Part shown: positions 48,911 to 56,724 of the stretch, piece after piece | Position numbering within the stretch: position 1 is the stretch's first letter | Layout of the letters: the number at the start of each line of letters is the position of its first letter | From: an uncultured Prevotella sp. | GTDB lineage: Bacteria; Bacteroidota; Bacteroidia; Bacteroidales; Bacteroidaceae | Direction: 5' to 3' | Assembly (NCBI GenBank): GCA_902464615.1 | Contig: CABQKA010000001.1 | Span: forward strand, 62,001 to 126,000 | Length of the DNA stretch: 64,000 nucleotides | The notes under the pieces: generated by a model | Told to the model about the DNA's origin: nothing | The model's database searches: none | The model's input: the letters and a program-made list of their open reading frames with translations, nothing else | Made by a program: the position numbers and the translations under genes

Positions 48911-49570
48911 AAAAGGCCTGTAAATGGTTCCGCATTTTTCCGTTTCTAACCGCTCTGTCATCCCCGCTCCCCTCCCGGCCCTCTCCGCGCGGCCCGGCAA
49001 GCAGCGAACACGGCCAGAAAGCGCCAAACTGCTTTCCAGACCCGACAGAACAGCAGGAAAGCCATACGGAATCACCGATTTTTAACATAAAAGCAACTAT
49101 ATTCTATAATTTTTCTATCTTTCGTGGTACAAATCCACTCAAGAATTATTATTTTTGCCATGTACAAAGCATCGAAACAAAGGAGCTAAGGCTACGAGCA
49201 AGCCCCAGGGGCAGACGGACAGGTCACGCGCCCCGCCGCCATACGCTCAGACCGCCCCGCCGGCACAAAACGACAGTGCCACCCAAGCGACCAGCCAGCC
49301 CGGTTCCCCGTTCTCCTAATTCGAATACCGCCAGCTATACGAACCCGGTGTGAGAACAAACGATGTCAGGTTCGCCCCCTCCTTGCCGGCGCTGACGGTC
49401 TGCCGCCCGCAAGCCCCGCCGCAACGAAAGTCCTGCCGCACGACTCAGGCAGCAACGACGGCATCCAGGAGCCGGCGGACCGTAGGAGAACACCGAGGAA
49501 CGTGACGACGCATTAGAAATCGTCATTCCAAGGTCAATTTATTCCATTCTAATCCAGATTGACGATTTCA

Positions 49571-49609
49571 GGAGGCATTCTTGAATTTTCCAAGAATGCC
49601 TCCGTTTTT
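49571..49609 (+). terminator. Strong terminator in the gene-free interval
   Basis: A 13-bp stem GGAGGCATTCTTG with CAAGAATGCCTCC, 7-base loop, is followed by GTTTTTCTG. A further 9-bp inverted repeat, GAAATCGTC (49516-49524) with GACGATTTC (49561-49569), lies just 5' of it. No gene ends here on the plus strand, so it points to an unrecognised transcript. Confidence 0.8.
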
Positions 49610-49812
49610 CTGCCCCGCAGCATGGCCTCCGCGCCTGGCGCCGCCCGAAAGCAGGAAACAAGCAGGCTACGCCCACGAATTATTGCATCCGGGCAAGGCC
49701 TATTAAAAAATAAATAACTATCTTTGCCGCGGTTTGAATGCACACTATCCGCAAAAGTGTGCCATACATTCCCCAAGAGCCACAGCCAATCCAACTCAAC
49801 ACATATTCTGAT

Positions 49813-51585
49813 ATGGAGAAACGAAAGATACAATTCAGCCTCGTTTACCGCGACATGTTTCAGTCGAGCGGTAAGTTCCAGCCGCGCAAGGACCAGCTGG
49901 AACGCATTGCGCCCGTCATCATCAAGATGGGATGCTTTGCCCGCGTGGAAACCAACGGCGGGGCGTTCGAGCAGGTTAACCTGCTCTACGGCGAAAACCC
50001 GAACAAGGCCGTGCGCGCCTTTACCAAGCCCTTCAACGAAGTAGGCATCAAGACCCACATGCTGGACCGCGGCCTCAACGCCCTGCGCATGTTCCCCGTC
50101 CCCTCCGACGTGCGCCGACTGATGTATAAGGTAAAACACGCACAGGGTGTCGACATCCCGCGTATCTTCTGCGGTCTGAACGACGTGCGTAACATCATCC
50201 CCTCCATCCACTACGCACTGGAAGCCGGGATGACCCCCCAGGCCACGCTCTGCATCACGAACTCACCTATCCATACGGCCGAATATTATTCAGACATCGC
50301 CGACCAGCTCATCGCCGCCGGCGCACCGGAAATCTGCCTGAAAGACATGGCCGGCATAGGCCAGCCCGCCATGCTCGGCAAGCTCACACGGATGATCAAG
50401 GAGAAGCACCCCGAGGTCATTATCCAATATCACGGCCACAGCGGCCCGGGCCTTTCGATGGCCAGCATCCTCGAAGTGTGCCGTAACGGCGCAGACGTCA
50501 TCGACACGGCCATCGAACCGCTTTCCTGGGGCAAAGTCCACCCGGATATCATCTCCGTGCAGTCCATGCTGAAACACGCAGGCTTCGACGTGCCCGAAAT
50601 CGACATGGACGCCTACATGGAAGCGCGCAAGTTGACGCAGGAGTTCATTGACGATTTCTTGGGCTACTTCATGAATCCCTCCAACCGCCTGATGAGTTCC
50701 CTGCTCCTCGGGTGCGGTCTTCCGGGCGGCATGATGGGTTCCATGATGGCCGACCTGGCAGGCGTGATGAGCGCCATTAACAATAACCGCAAGGCCAAGG
50801 GCGAAACGCCGCTTTCGGAAGACGCCCTGCTCGTCAAGCTCTTTAACGAGGTGGCCTACGTATGGCCGCGCGTCGGCTATCCCCCACTCGTGACGCCCTT
50901 CTCCCAGTATGTGAAGAACATCGCCCTGATGAACCTGCTCACGGAATCAATGGGCAAACCGCGCTACACGATGATGGACAACAGCATCTGGGGCATGATT
51001 CTCGGCAAGAGCGGCAAACTGCCTGGCCCCGTTGCCCCGGAAATCGTGGAACTGGCCAAGGAGAAAGGCTTCGAATTTACCGACGCAGACCCGCAGAGCT
51101 ACTATCCGGACGACCTCGACCGCTTCATCAAAGAAATGGAAGAAAACGGCTGGGACCGCGGCGAAGACGACGAAGAACTGTTCGAGTTTGCCATGCACGA
51201 GACGCAATACCGCGACTACAAGAGCGGAGTGGCCAAGAAACGCTTCCTCGCCGACCTGCAGGCAGCCAAGGACAAGGCAATGGCAGGATACATGAGCCCC
51301 GAACAAGCAACTGCCTTCAAGCACGCTAAGGCCGATGCCATCGTAGCCCCGGAAAGCGGCACCGTGCTTTGGGAAATCAACGGCGACGGAGAATGCGTGA
51401 AAAGCATCGAACCGTTCATCGGGAAACAATACAAGGAGGGCGACTTCTTCTGCTACATCGAGAATACACACGGGCAAATCGTCGAAGTACCTGCCGCATT
51501 GGGCGGAAAACTTGTCGAGATCAACGCCAAGCAAGGCGCGCACGTGTCCAAAGGCGACGTTGTCGCTTACATCGAACGTGCCTGA
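49813..51585 (+). CDS. Pyruvate/oxaloacetate carboxyltransferase-type protein (OadA-like) with degenerate biotinyl domain
   Basis: A 590-residue protein. The carboxyltransferase TIM barrel, about 1-300, has FSLVYRDMFQSSGKF, CGLNDVRNIIPSI, ICLKDMAGIGQP (lysine of the active site) and IIQYHGHSGPG (metal histidines). A conserved PYC_OADA domain follows (FNEVAYVWPRVGYPPLVTPFSQYVKN). The C-terminal ~75 residues have a biotinyl/lipoyl fold (IVAPESGTVLWEI to VSKGDVVAYIER), but where family members have EAMKM this has CYIENTHGQIVEVPA, with no lysine. It may use a separate biotin carrier or have another function. The ATG at 49813 was chosen; an ATG at 49738 lies only 12 bases after the -7 box (49719-49726). 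It is followed by a strong terminator. Confidence 0.87.
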   Translation: MEKRKIQFSLVYRDMFQSSGKFQPRKDQLERIAPVIIKMGCFARVETNGGAFEQVNLLYGENPNKAVRAFTKPFNEVGIKTHMLDRGLNALRMFPVPSDVRRLMYKVKHAQGVDIPRIFCGLNDVRNIIPSIHYALEAGMTPQATLCITNSPIHTAEYYSDIADQLIAAGAPEICLKDMAGIGQPAMLGKLTRMIKEKHPEVIIQYHGHSGPGLSMASILEVCRNGADVIDTAIEPLSWGKVHPDIISVQSMLKHAGFDVPEIDMDAYMEARKLTQEFIDDFLGYFMNPSNRLMSSLLLGCGLPGGMMGSMMADLAGVMSAINNNRKAKGETPLSEDALLVKLFNEVAYVWPRVGYPPLVTPFSQYVKNIALMNLLTESMGKPRYTMMDNSIWGMILGKSGKLPGPVAPEIVELAKEKGFEFTDADPQSYYPDDLDRFIKEMEENGWDRGEDDEELFEFAMHETQYRDYKSGVAKKRFLADLQAAKDKAMAGYMSPEQATAFKHAKADAIVAPESGTVLWEINGDGECVKSIEPFIGKQYKEGDFFCYIENTHGQIVEVPAALGGKLVEINAKQGAHVSKGDVVAYIERA

Positions 51586-51614
51586 CAGACAGAAGGCTCC
51601 TAATTCTATTCTCT

Positions 51615-51648
51615 CCCCGGTCCGGAATACGTGGATTCCGGACCGGGG
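51615..51648 (+). terminator. Terminator after the carboxyltransferase gene
   Basis: A 14-bp perfect stem (CCCCGGTCCGGAAT 51615-51628, ATTCCGGACCGGGG 51635-51648) with a 6-base loop, followed by AAGTTCTTTTTC. Confidence 0.88.
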
Positions 51649-51734
51649 AAGTTCTTTTTCAGAGAATCGCTTGCTCCATCTGCACAAATTCCGTAATTTT
51701 GTGCCGTATTTCACAAATCATAGCATTAGAAACA

Positions 51735-52592
51735 ATGACTCACAACCTACTGAAAGGAAAGCGCGGCATAATTTTCGGCGCGCTCAACGAAGACTCCATC
51801 GCATGGAAGGTTGCCGTAAAAGCCGTAGAAGAAGGTGCCAGCATCACACTGAGCAACACCGCCATGGCCATCCGTATGGGGTCGCTCACCGAACTGGGCG
51901 AACAGCTTAATGCGCCTGTCATCGCTGCCGACGCGACCAGCGTAGAAGACCTCGAGCACGTTTTCACAGAATCTGTCAAACTGCTCGGAGGACCTGTCGA
52001 CTTCCTCCTCCACTCCATCGGTATGAGCCCCAACGTGCGCAAGCAACGCACTTACGATAACCTCGATTACAATTTCCTGCAAAAGACGCTCGACATCTCC
52101 GCCATTTCTTTCCATAAAATGCTCCAGGTGGCCAAGAAGCAGGACGCCATTGCCGAATACGGCTCCATCGTAGCGCTGACCTACGTCGCCTCACAACGCA
52201 CTTTCTTCGGCTACAACGACATGGCCGACGCCAAAAGCATGCTGGAAAGCATCGCCCGCAGCTTCGGCTACATCTACGGCCGCGAAAAGAACGTCCGCAT
52301 CAATACCATCTCCCAGTCGCCCACACCCACCACGGCCGGGAAAGGCATCAAGGACATCGACAACATGATGGACTTCGCAGAGAAGATGTCGCCGCTCGGC
52401 AACGCCAGCGCGGAAGAATGTGCCAACTACTGCGTCATGATGTTTTCCGACTTCACGCGCAAAGTAACCATGCAGAACCTCTTCCACGACGGAGGATTCT
52501 CTTCCATGGGAATGAGTCTCCGCGCCATGAACCAGTATGCCAAGGACCTCGCTCCCTACGAAGACGAGAACGGCAAGGTCATCTACGGATAA
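51735..52592 (+). CDS. fabI: Enoyl-[acyl-carrier-protein] reductase (NADH)
   Basis: A 285-residue short-chain dehydrogenase-like FabI completing each round of fatty acid elongation. Features: LLKGKRGIIFGALNEDSIAWKVA (nucleotide loop), FLLHSIGMSPN, YGSIVALTYVASQRTFFGYNDMADAKSMLESIARSFGYIYG, which contains the Y-x6-K-type active site with methionine before the spacing typical of FabI, and VRINTISQSPTPTTAGKGI. The long frame upstream to 51369 is spurious: the promoter (TTG, 20-base spacer, TAATTTTG at 51694-51701) sits inside it. It is followed after 6 bases by the TPR gene. Confidence 0.95.
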   Translation: MTHNLLKGKRGIIFGALNEDSIAWKVAVKAVEEGASITLSNTAMAIRMGSLTELGEQLNAPVIAADATSVEDLEHVFTESVKLLGGPVDFLLHSIGMSPNVRKQRTYDNLDYNFLQKTLDISAISFHKMLQVAKKQDAIAEYGSIVALTYVASQRTFFGYNDMADAKSMLESIARSFGYIYGREKNVRINTISQSPTPTTAGKGIKDIDNMMDFAEKMSPLGNASAEECANYCVMMFSDFTRKVTMQNLFHDGGFSSMGMSLRAMNQYAKDLAPYEDENGKVIYG

Positions 52593-52598
52593 GCACAC

Positions 52599-53216
52599 AT
52601 GGGACTTGAAGCCGCACAAGAAGGACAGGCCAACCAGCTAATCGAAGAAGCCATCGCCGCCCACCGAAAAGGCGACGAACTGACGGCCATTGCAAACCTG
52701 ACCGTTGCGCTCACGCAAGGAGAAAGCCGCACGGCCCGACTGCTGCGTGCCCACATCTTAGCCGGAATGGGGCAATGGAACGAAGCTGCCGCCGACGCTG
52801 AAGCCGTCCTCGCGCACGAACCGGATACGCCGGACGCTGCGCTCCTGCTTGCCGCCACACGTTCCGCGCAAGGCCAGAACCTGCAAGCAACCGACACGTT
52901 GCTTTCCCTGCTCAAAGCCCATCCGGACTGCCGCCCCGCCATTCTGATGTTAGGGCGCCTCTACCTGGAGGAAGGGCGTGCCGACCTTGCGCTTGCCCTT
53001 TACGACCGCGCCATCGCCGACATGCCCACATTCGCCGAAGCCTATCACGCACGCGGCGGTGTGAAGCACCGCCTCCACGACGAAGCCGGCGCGGCTGAAG
53101 ACCTGCGGCGCGCACTGCAACTCAATCCAAGCCTGGCCCAAGACTTCGACGGAACGTATTCATTGCTCGACAGCAACGGTACCCATACACACGCGAACTG
53201 CCTGCGCGGCCGTTGA
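52599..53216 (+). CDS. Tetratricopeptide repeat protein
   Basis: A 205-residue soluble, helix-only protein with about five TPR units (LIEEAIAAHRKGDELTAIANLTVAL, AHILAGMGQWNEAAADAEAVLAHEPDTPDAALLLAATRSAQG, AILMLGRLYLEEGRADLALALYDRAIADMPTFAEAYHARGGVKHRLHDEAGAAEDLRRALQLNP). No signal peptide. It starts 6 bases after fabI and is surely co-transcribed, but TPR proteins are generic adaptors and no role in lipid synthesis can be assigned. A 21-bp hairpin follows. Confidence 0.88.
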   Translation: MGLEAAQEGQANQLIEEAIAAHRKGDELTAIANLTVALTQGESRTARLLRAHILAGMGQWNEAAADAEAVLAHEPDTPDAALLLAATRSAQGQNLQATDTLLSLLKAHPDCRPAILMLGRLYLEEGRADLALALYDRAIADMPTFAEAYHARGGVKHRLHDEAGAAEDLRRALQLNPSLAQDFDGTYSLLDSNGTHTHANCLRGR

Positions 53217-53232
53217 CGCGTTGCCCCTATTA

Positions 53233-53284
53233 AAGACCGGCGCGCCTGCTTTGCTATCCTAAACAAAGCAGGCGCGCCGGTCTT
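53233..53284. terminator. Bidirectional terminator between the TPR and NUDIX genes
   Basis: A 21-bp perfect inverted repeat (53233-53253 with 53264-53284; core ACCGGCGCGCCTGCTTTG) has a 10-base loop. It is one of the longest perfect stems in the window and ends two convergent transcripts. Confidence 0.85.
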
Positions 53285-53291
53285 CTGTGCT

Positions 53292-53807
53292 TCAAAATTC
53301 CTCCGGACCAAAGAAACGCTGCCACTCCTGTTCAAAATTAGGCGTAAAGAATCCCGTGCCCAACCTTGCCAAAATATCCTCCCGCGTAAAGAAACAGCCG
53401 CCGTCCAGTTCTGCCGTAGGCCTCGGCACCACGGCCACTGTCGCTGTAAAGACGTGGACCAGTTCCCGCTCCTTGCTGCTGGCAAAGACATAACGCGACA
53501 TGAAACGGGCGTCAAAGCTCTCCGGCTCCAGCCCGAGCTCCTCGCGGGCTTCCCTGCGCAAAGCCTCGTCCGGCGTCTCGCCCCAATCCACATGCCCGCC
53601 CACGGCCGTGTCCCAACGCCCCGGCTGTATATCCTTCCACATCGGCCTTTTTTGCAGATAAAGCCGGCCGTCGGGCGAAAAGACATGCAAGTGAACCACC
53701 GGGTGCAGCAGCATTGAGCCGCCGTGACACTCGCCGCGCGAGGCCCGCCCCGTCACCGCGCCCGTCTCGTCCACGACGGGCAGCCATTCCTGCGGATTGT
53801 CCTTCAT
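53292..53807 (-). CDS. NUDIX hydrolase
   Basis: A 171-residue NUDIX protein of the IPP-isomerase-like/YfcD branch. It has EWLPVVDETGAVTGRASRGECH at the N-terminus and the NUDIX box GGHVDWGETPDEALRREAREELGLE (about 87-111), with the GX5EX7REUXEEXGU pattern complete. WDTAVGGHVD and LVHVFTATVAVVPRP fit the same subfamily. The substrate is probably a nucleoside diphosphate derivative, but it is not determinable by eye. It starts 7 bases before the queA gene end, on the same strand, so it is downstream of queA in one transcript. Confidence 0.92.
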   Translation of the reverse strand: MKDNPQEWLPVVDETGAVTGRASRGECHGGSMLLHPVVHLHVFSPDGRLYLQKRPMWKDIQPGRWDTAVGGHVDWGETPDEALRREAREELGLEPESFDARFMSRYVFASSKERELVHVFTATVAVVPRPTAELDGGCFFTREDILARLGTGFFTPNFEQEWQRFFGPEEF

Positions 53808-53813
53808 AAACCT

Positions 53814-55034
53814 TCAGTAATTCAGCAGCGAGCTGTCGCCATAACTCAAAAAGCGGAACTCGTGCGACAGGGCGTAGTCGTAAATGCGTCTCCAGTCGCC
53901 CTTGACAAATGCCGAGACAAGCAGGAGCAGCGTACTCTTTGGCTGATGGAAGTTTGTCACCATCGTTCTCACGATATGATACGTATAGCCCGGGGCTATC
54001 AGCAACTGCGTTGAAGCGTGCAGCACGGGCAAGCCGTGACGGTCCAGATAGTCCGCCACCTCCTGGAGCGCCTCCACCGCCGTCAGCGGTTGCCCGTCGT
54101 CCTCGTAGGGCAGCCACTGCGGCACGTGCAAGTCGTCCTGTGCCGCGTCCGGATTCTTCCGCAGCATGACACCTATATAATATAGGCTCTCAAGTGTACG
54201 CACGGAAGTTGTGCCGACGGCTATGCACTGGCCGCCGTGGCGGATGAGGCGCGCGATGCTTTCCCGCCGCACCGCTATCCATTCCGAGTGCATCGTATGG
54301 TCTGCGATTTCCTCGCTCTTGACCGGTTTGAACGTGCCTGCTCCCACGTGGAGCGTAATCTCGTCGCGTTCCACACCTTTGCGGTCCAATGCTTCGAGGA
54401 CGCGTTCCGTAAAATGCAGGCCGGCCGTCGGGGCTGCCACCGAGCCTTCCACTTTCGAGTACACGGTCTGGTACGTCTGCAGGTCGCTTTCCTCCGTTGC
54501 CCGGTTCAAATAGGGCGGTATGGGCAATTCGCCCACGGCGTCGAGCACCTCGGAAAAGCTTGCCCCGCCGTCGCCCCAGCTGAAACGCACCAGATGCCCC
54601 GTTCCGCAAACACCGATGCGTTCGGCGCGCAGCGTCGTCGCGTTGCCGCCCACGACCACCTCGCGCTCAAGGACGCCCTCTTTCCATTTTTTCAGGTTGC
54701 CCACGAGGCATGTCCACACGACGCTTCCCGTCTGCGCGAACGACTGCTGATAGTCCGCCGGAGCGTGCGGCTCCAGGCAAAACACCTCGATGAGCGCGCC
54801 CGTGGCCTTGCGGAAATGCAGACGGGCCTGTATCACCTTCGTATTGTTGAACACCATGAGCGCCCCTGCCGGCAGGTAATCCGGCAGATGCCGGAAGACG
54901 TCTTCCCGGACCTCACCGTCGCGGTAGAGCAGGAGTTTCGACTCGTCGCGCACGGCCATCGGATATTTCGCGATGCGTGATTCGGGCAAGTCGTAGTCGT
55001 AGTCTTTTATCTGGATATGTCGTGTCGTTTCCAT
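53814..55034 (-). CDS. queA: S-adenosylmethionine:tRNA ribosyltransferase-isomerase
   Basis: A 406-residue enzyme transferring ribosyl from SAM to preQ1 in tRNA to make epoxyqueuosine. Features: YDYDLPESRIAKYPMAVRDESKLLLYRDG, LVFNNTKVIQARLHFRKATGALIEVFCLEP, PIPPYLNRATEESDLQTYQTVYSKVEGSVAAPTAGLHFTERVL and ITLHVGAGTFKPV. Longer than the ~350-residue E. coli form, as in Bacteroidota. I chose the ATG at 55034; the frame extends to 55241, but a -7 box TAACTTTG on this strand is at 55061-55068. The repeat copy G lies beyond. Confidence 0.95.
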   Translation of the reverse strand: METTRHIQIKDYDYDLPESRIAKYPMAVRDESKLLLYRDGEVREDVFRHLPDYLPAGALMVFNNTKVIQARLHFRKATGALIEVFCLEPHAPADYQQSFAQTGSVVWTCLVGNLKKWKEGVLEREVVVGGNATTLRAERIGVCGTGHLVRFSWGDGGASFSEVLDAVGELPIPPYLNRATEESDLQTYQTVYSKVEGSVAAPTAGLHFTERVLEALDRKGVERDEITLHVGAGTFKPVKSEEIADHTMHSEWIAVRRESIARLIRHGGQCIAVGTTSVRTLESLYYIGVMLRKNPDAAQDDLHVPQWLPYEDDGQPLTAVEALQEVADYLDRHGLPVLHASTQLLIAPGYTYHIVRTMVTNFHQPKSTLLLLVSAFVKGDWRRIYDYALSHEFRFLSYGDSSLLNY

Positions 55035-55094
55035 TGCGTCTGTCAGCGTAAACTCCAGCGCAAAGTTACGAAAAAACATCGGCCCGGCCCAAGC

Positions 55095-55157
55095 CACGGG
55101 GCTAAGGCGCGTGGCTGCGGGGCTTAGGGCCGTAAAAACGCGCCTAAGCCCCGCGCC
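55095..55157. repeat. Intergenic palindromic repeat, GGCTWAGSC family (copy G)
   Basis: CACGGGGCTAAGGCGCGTGGC (55095 on), TGCGGGGCTTAGGGCCGT and, after AAAAA, CGCGCCTAAGCCCCGCGCC (to 55157) form three related units able to fold on one another. It lies between the divergent queA and cls genes. Confidence 0.78.
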
Positions 55158-55255
55158 GGACGGAACGTGGGCAGACGGGCCACACATTAAAATATTGTCT
55201 TGCAAGCCCGGCCTTTCAAAAAATATTATTAGTTTTGCCAAAAATCTCTTTCCGC

Positions 55256-56680
55256 ATGTGGGCTGTTTTCCTGTTTTGGATGGCCGTAGCCGTCTACGTG
55301 GTCGTCGTGCTCAGCACGATGACCGTCGTATTGCTTGAAAATCGGCAGCCTGCCAAGACCATTGCCTGGACCATCGTATTGCTCATGCTGCCCGTCCTGG
55401 GACTGGTCATTTTCTATTTCTTCGGACAGAACATCCGCAAGGACCGCTACATCGGGCGCCGGCAATACAACCTGCTGACCCAGCGCATGCTGGCCGACAT
55501 ACAGCCCTGCCCGCCCGAAGCCTGCCCGCCCAAATACGCGCCGCTGATGCGGCTGTTCGAACATACGAACAAGGCGGTCCTTACGGCAGACAACCACATC
55601 GTCAGCTACGGGACAGGCGGGGAGTTCCTCACCGCGCTGCTCCGGGAAATCGCCCAGGCGAAGGACCATGTCCATCTGGAGACCTACATCATTGAGGACG
55701 ACGCCGTGGGCCGGCTGCTGGCCGACGCCCTGGCCGACAAAGCCGCGGAAGGCGTGGAGGTCAGGCTCCTTTACGACGACGTGGGGTGCTGGAACGTACC
55801 GAACCGCTTCTTCAACCGCATGCAGCAGCGCGGCATCCAGGTGGCACCGTTCCTTCCGGTACGCTTCCCGCAACTGACGCACAAGGTGAATTACCGTAAT
55901 CACCGCAAGCTCTGCGTCATCGACGGCAAGGTGGGCTTCATCGGCGGCATGAACCTGGCGCTCCGCTACGTGAGCCGCCGCAAACAGCCGTGGCACGACC
56001 TCCACCTGCGCATCACGGGAGGGGCCGTAGCGGGCATCCAACGGCTCATCCTGAGCGACTGGTGCTTCGTCACGAACGATTTCATCTCGGGCCGGCGCTA
56101 TTTCCCGGCCACGGAACAGGCCACCGCGCCCGGCGACATGCTGCAGATCGTACAGTCGAACCCCGTCTCGCGCTACCCGGAAATCATGTACGGACTGACG
56201 TGGGCCATCCTTCACGCCCGGCGCTACCTGTACATCCAGACCCCCTACTTCATGCCCACGGAACCGGTGATGCAAGCCCTGCAAACGGCGGCAATGAGCG
56301 GCGTGGACGTGCGCATCATGGTGCCGGAGAAGCCCGACAGCTTTTGGCTGAGATGGGTCAACGACTGCTACTTCACCACCATTCTGAGGGTGGGCATCCG
56401 CGTATTCACGCACCGCGCCGGCTTCCTGCACAGCAAATGCGCCGTAGCCGACGACGACTGGTGCACAGTAGGCTCGTCCAACATGGACTTCCGCAGCTTT
56501 GAAAACAACTTCGAGGCCAACGCCTTCATTTACGGCAAAACGGCGGCGCAAGCACTGAAGGCGCGCTTCCTGGCCGACGCGGCAAACTGCACGGAAGTCA
56601 AACTCTCCACATGGATACACCGCCCCTACTGGCACCGCCTGCTCGAGGCTTACACACGCATTCTGGCGCCGCTGCTCTGA
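55256..56680 (+). CDS. cls: Cardiolipin synthase (phospholipase D family)
   Basis: A 474-residue inner-membrane enzyme condensing two phosphatidylglycerols. Two N-terminal spans (FLFWMAVAVYVVVVLSTMTVV, TIAWTIVLLMLPVLGLVIFYFF) precede two PLD domains. Their HKD motifs are YRNHRKLCVIDGKVGFIGGMN (about 215-235) and FLHSKCAVADDDWCTVGSSNMDFRSFENNFE (about 393-425). I took the ATG at 55256; a TTG seven codons earlier overlaps the -7 box TAGTTTTG (55230-55237). It is divergent from queA and followed 44 bases later by an M20 peptidase. Confidence 0.94.
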   Translation: MWAVFLFWMAVAVYVVVVLSTMTVVLLENRQPAKTIAWTIVLLMLPVLGLVIFYFFGQNIRKDRYIGRRQYNLLTQRMLADIQPCPPEACPPKYAPLMRLFEHTNKAVLTADNHIVSYGTGGEFLTALLREIAQAKDHVHLETYIIEDDAVGRLLADALADKAAEGVEVRLLYDDVGCWNVPNRFFNRMQQRGIQVAPFLPVRFPQLTHKVNYRNHRKLCVIDGKVGFIGGMNLALRYVSRRKQPWHDLHLRITGGAVAGIQRLILSDWCFVTNDFISGRRYFPATEQATAPGDMLQIVQSNPVSRYPEIMYGLTWAILHARRYLYIQTPYFMPTEPVMQALQTAAMSGVDVRIMVPEKPDSFWLRWVNDCYFTTILRVGIRVFTHRAGFLHSKCAVADDDWCTVGSSNMDFRSFENNFEANAFIYGKTAAQALKARFLADAANCTEVKLSTWIHRPYWHRLLEAYTRILAPLL

Positions 56681-56724
56681 ACGGCAGACGGCCTTTTTCC
56701 TTATCCCTTATCCCCTTTCCAACG

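Larger units (their letters stand above)
48339..49812. other. 1.47-kb gene-free interval with repeats and structured elements
   Basis: The interval holds the promoter of the DUF2027-Smr gene, a tandem duplication (48436-48477), a -7 box TAACTTTG at 48710-48717, nested inverted repeats (48790-48909), a related third arm (49316-49333), a -7 box TATTTTTG at 49150-49157, a strong terminator (49571-49609) and the carboxyltransferase promoter box TATCTTTG (49719-49726). Open frames are short, broken and without family motifs. It could be an ncRNA locus or a decayed gene or mobile element. Confidence 0.6.

Noticed and set aside
49813..51585. A complete sodium-pumping oxaloacetate decarboxylase operon
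   Set aside because: No beta or gamma membrane subunit lies next to the gene, and the biotin site is missing.
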